In this document: positions 19,303 through 22,577 of the stretch, piece after piece
Layout: each line of letters opens with the position of its first letter
Position numbering within the stretch: position 1 is the stretch's first letter
Origin: Hypsibius dujardini
Lineage: Eukaryota > Tardigrada > Eutardigrada > Parachela > Hypsibiidae
NCBI GenBank assembly: GCA_001579985.1
Contig: LRSR01007075.1
Location: forward strand, 1-22,577
Direction: 5' to 3'
DNA: 22,577 nt
Notes under the pieces: generated by a model
Seen by the model: the letters and a program-made list of their open reading frames with translations, nothing else
What the model was told of the DNA's origin: nothing
Database searches by the model: none
Made by a program: the position numbers and the translations under genes

Positions 19303-22300
19303 TCAAACCGACTGTGATATTATATCGGGCGATGTGAGCTTGCTGTCCGGCAAAATGAAAGTGTTGTTTGACGAGTGGCTGAGCGTGACCTGCGGAATCA
19401 GATAATCGTCAGTCACATTTACATTTCGCAGATACCGTACACTGTTCGAGCTAAGTTGAGACAGTTTCAGTGTTCTCAAACTGCGTTTTCACATTTCAAG
19501 CAGCCAATCATTCAGATAGTATATTCAGACCAGGGAGAAAACGAATTTTTTGAATTTGAAAGGTTTTCCAACAACTTTTCAGACTCAAAAACAAATGAAA
19601 CGTGAAATGAGAGATGTCCTTTTTTAATAGTTCAGAACGGCGCATTTTTCCACGCAACAAATATTGAGTTTTCTATTCCAAATTCAGCCTAAGCAATGCA
19701 TTGTGCTTTTGAAATTACGAGTATTATTTTTTAGCAAGATTAGAGCAAGGCATGATCAGTAAGATTTGGTTCCAAAAAACGAATACATGAACCAGAAGCG
19801 AACACACCATCCGAAACCTAACCGGCAAAAAAAACAACGAATCAACGAAGGAGAAAAATCTTCCAAAACGAAGAAAACTTCCAATAACGCGAGCAGCCCT
19901 AAAATATCGCACATAATCGACAACACGTCATAACGTACTGTCTATCCGTCTCATGTGCATGTTGAATTGTTTTGCATGTGGCCCGCACGCATGTAGAATT
20001 GTTTCATTGTTTTTGCTTACCGCATGGTCAATATCTGTTTTGCGCAATAAGGTAAGATTGTCCAATGTGCTGTACATGGTTGGCATTTGGGTCAATGGAA
20101 CTCCTAAGATTTCTGCAAAGAATAAAGAATTCATTGTATATACCAAACGCCAGGTTCCTTACAAAACAATTTTTGCAATCACAAACCGGAAATATAAATG
20201 GACAGAATTACATCATCACCGACACCCGGATCTACTCGTCTAGCGAATTTGGCTAGATTAAAAACATGCCGATCCTGGAGAATGGTTTTCTCCATCTTCC
20301 GCATCAGTCGATGGCTCATGCAATACGCAGGCCCATTAGCAAAGGTTACCATCCTATGATGATTCTGAAAAATTGGGATCAACGTGATGAATGTCTGGTC
20401 ACATGAAATCCATAATTAGACAGACTTACCGGGTTCGGCAATGCTTCTGGGACGAATTTGCCACGCTCATGCGCGCAGATTGTACATATTACCGAAAAAT
20501 AAATTAAGCTCCAATTCTTTATAGATTTATCAGCTACAGAATGTGTGCTCATTGGTAGATCCTAAAACTCGTCGCAGTCTTGCTGTGTAACATTTGTAGA
20601 CTCCGGTGGAAATTTTCCGTGGCCCAGCGCAGTACGAAATATTAATATTTTTTCGCGTGAAACTCCAATAAATCGATTTGTGCGGCATGCTTCCTCTTAA
20701 AAAAATTATGAAGCTGCTATTATTAAGCTCTGATATTAGGCTACCTTCAGCTAGAAACTCAACTTGAACATACTTTTAATTTTTTATGAAGGCTCCAATC
20801 TTGATGACTCCTAAAATTTGCATAAATTATGATATTTCGATTCCCATTATTTTCGGATCAGTTTGTCTTTTTGCACGTTTCAGTTTCAATTTTATTTACT
20901 TTATACACGATGACCCAACACCGTAGGAGCACACTGATACCAAAATGGTTGCGAGCATGCAGCACACGGGGAAGCTTTGCACCGCAAAGCGAAGAGCAAT
21001 TTTCAAAAAGCAATTTTAATGACAAAATCTTACCAAATGTCTGCCAGGTTATTGGGCACTGTATCTATCCTAGATGCACCCGGCTCATGAAAACTTGTGT
21101 GGTGGGCTATTTAAAATAGGTTTTGGTTTTTCGGAATGAAATATTTTTTTGGTAGCAAATGAGGGTATGACATGGGCCATTATTGAAATTGAGTCAGCCA
21201 TTGGTTTTTGTCTGCCATTTTCCGGGGTGTAGATTGAATTTCCCTTTTTGGCCTGTACAAGTGGATAGTCACTTGCACAGGCGTTGTAACAAAAAAATTG
21301 AGGGATTGGGATCAGCAGTGACCGAGAAATGACGGTTCTAAGTTTGTCTCAAAAGCATTGCCGAACCCGGTAAGACTGCGCTTGCCTTCCAGCGGAGAAG
21401 ATGCAGAGATGTGTTATATCCGTCGGTCAATCTCGGGGGACTCTTGCCCACGAAGATGGGTAGGGTGTGAGGATCACCCAGTGCGGCCAGCGACACGATA
21501 AGGTTGGGAATGTTTACGTATGTGTCGTCATCGAAATGGCAGAACCACCTGTGTGGTGCAAAAGAAACAGTATACGTATCCAGGTTTGCCAAATACCAAT
21601 ACAAAAATATTTGTTTACTACATATATACACTGATTTATTTTAAAAGTAAATTAAAAATTATTGTTAATAATCGAATAATATAAACAAAACTGAACAACT
21701 AAATTTGTATCTGTTTAATAAATTATTATTAGCTAGTCATGTAGTTAACTATTTTAAAGTAGTAGAGTGTGTACGATTTCAGGCGTCGGATCACGTACGC
21801 CGGTAATGTTTTGGGGATCTTAAAATACATGCGTAGCTCCTCCTGGAGTTTACACATAAGGGACTGTCTGTAAAGTAAGTGTCGTTTGAGGGAAACGGGA
21901 CAAGATTGAAATTGGGGCTGACCGTACGCGTAATGCCCGACTCCGCAAAAGCTAGCGTTGTTGAAGAAAACTTGAGAACTATTTAAAGCTGGAAGACATT
22001 GCCAAGTCAAAAATTGTCGCTTCGTATTGTTGGATTGCAATAGCACAGAGTCGTGTTCCGCTTGACAGTATACATTTTTGGCCAAGTCCAATTGGAGCGG
22101 TCCGTCACTAACCACCGCAATCTATATGAGAAAAATTTGAAAGGGGTTAAGTCACATTCGTCCGGGAAACATGTTGATCTGTCCGTGTCTGTGCCTGTGT
22201 CAGTGATTGTATCTACGGCTGTGTCTGCGTCTCTGTCTGTTTTTGTGTCTGTGGCTGTGTCTGTCTGTGTCTGTGTCTGTGTCTGTGTCTGTGTCTTTTT

Positions 22301-22577
22301 TCTGTGTCCGTATTTGCGCTTCAGTCTGTACCTTGTCCGTGTTCTTATCCGTATTCGGGTCTATGTTCATGTCTGTGTCAGCGTCTGTTAGCCATATTGT
22401 ATATCATTACAGGTTTAAAGTGATCTCTTGAAAAATGAAAAAGTAAATAATTCACTGACCGCAGACACGACCGGCAATTCATTCGAAGACGTTTTAACCC
22501 TCAAAGCACATTTTATCCAGGTTTCCAGCAGAATTTTCAGCCTCGTTCGATGGTTTGCAGCAGTCGTTTTGACCGTG
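19303..22577 (-). CDS. Second Fringe-like GT31 glycosyltransferase, six exons, 5' end outside window
   Basis: Minus-strand exons: 22577-22460 (partial), 22121-21799, 21548-21377, 20364-20187, 20112-20021, 19389-19303 (stop TGA). All introns are GT-AG and in phase, giving 323 codons in the window. Exon 1 has TVKTTAANHRTRLKILLETW, then come VVSDG, CKLQEEL, WFCHFDDDTYVN (DDD at 21527-21535), FVGK, ANGPAYCMSHRL, VGDDVI and the last exon VTLSHSS. The order is that of Fringe GlcNAc-transferases. Compared with the paralogue at 5767-7981, exons encoding the DDD region and after correspond one to one (92 bp exon identical in length), but two introns of the paralogue are absent in the 323 bp exon, which encodes a longer Cys-rich insert, and the C-terminal tail is about 20 residues shorter. 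GGAG is again replaced, here by NGPA. Acceptor and donor sugar are unknown. Confidence 0.87.
20429..21370. mobile_element. TA-flanked terminal-inverted-repeat element (942 bp) inside a Fringe-like intron
   Basis: The first 18 bases, CCGGGTTCGGCAATGCTT, occur in inverted orientation at the other end (21353-21370); similarity continues for about 12 more bases. TA dinucleotides lie directly outside both ends (20427-20428, 21371-21372), as expected for a Tc1/mariner-type target duplication. No transposase frame is visible, so it would be a non-autonomous element. It makes up about 93 percent of the 1012 bp intron; the same intron is 59 bp in the paralogue. Confidence 0.75.
22170..22392 (+). repeat. 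(TGTCTG)n microsatellite in intron 1 of the second Fringe-like gene
   Basis: Near-perfect tgtctg/tgtgtc units run through about 220 bp, best at 22245-22300. It lies between the first two visible exons (intron 22122-22459). Confidence 0.9.

Noticed and set aside
22053-22431. Val/Ser-rich plus-strand frames
   Set aside because: They translate a tgtctg microsatellite lying in an intron of the minus-strand Fringe-like gene.
1-22577. CRISPR arrays, bacterial operons, rRNA genes, viral or transposase coding sequence
   Set aside because: No regularly spaced repeat-spacer arrays, no prokaryotic gene packing, and no polymerase, integrase or transposase motif was seen in either strand.

Overview
The window is eukaryotic and most likely from an invertebrate animal. 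Its genes are split by GT-AG introns (59 bp to 1.3 kb), there are large stretches of simple and interspersed repeats, one ambiguous base sits at 8767, and nothing looks like an operon. I cannot name the phylum; no rRNA, tRNA or marker gene helps.

Every gene I recognise belongs to a family that builds or modifies glycans. From left to right they are: (1) the 3' part of a METTL24-like FkbM-type methyltransferase, plus strand, 1-928; (2) a complete three-exon CASD1-like PC-esterase gene, minus strand, 2069-4693, 343 aa; (3) a complete eight-exon Fringe-like (GT31) glycosyltransferase gene, plus strand, 5767-7981, 371 aa; (4) an isolated last exon of a second PC-esterase, minus, 15309-15636; (5) a first exon of an HtrL/YibB-like protein, minus, 17986-18317; (6) most of a second Fringe-like gene, minus, 19303-22577, with its 5' end beyond the window. 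Exons were joined by hand using splice signals, matching intron phases and paralogue comparison. In all three multi-exon genes with a visible stop the joined reading frame stays open. Three of the proteins show one N-terminal membrane segment of the Golgi type II kind. The cluster may therefore decorate secretory-pathway glycans, but no shared pathway is proven.

The remaining sequence, chiefly 7982-15308, holds no recognisable gene. It contains a direct repeat of about 320 bp at 9329 and 17333, a long inverted repeat at 9951 and 14221, scattered pieces resembling the 3' flank of the first Fringe-like gene, and several microsatellites. Two introns hold inverted-repeat elements: a fold-back element of about 510 bp in the PC-esterase gene, and a 942 bp element with matching terminal inverted repeats and TA flanks in the second Fringe-like gene. 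The divergent spacer between the PC-esterase and Fringe-like genes (4694-5766) contains an extraordinary GTAC-rich tract.
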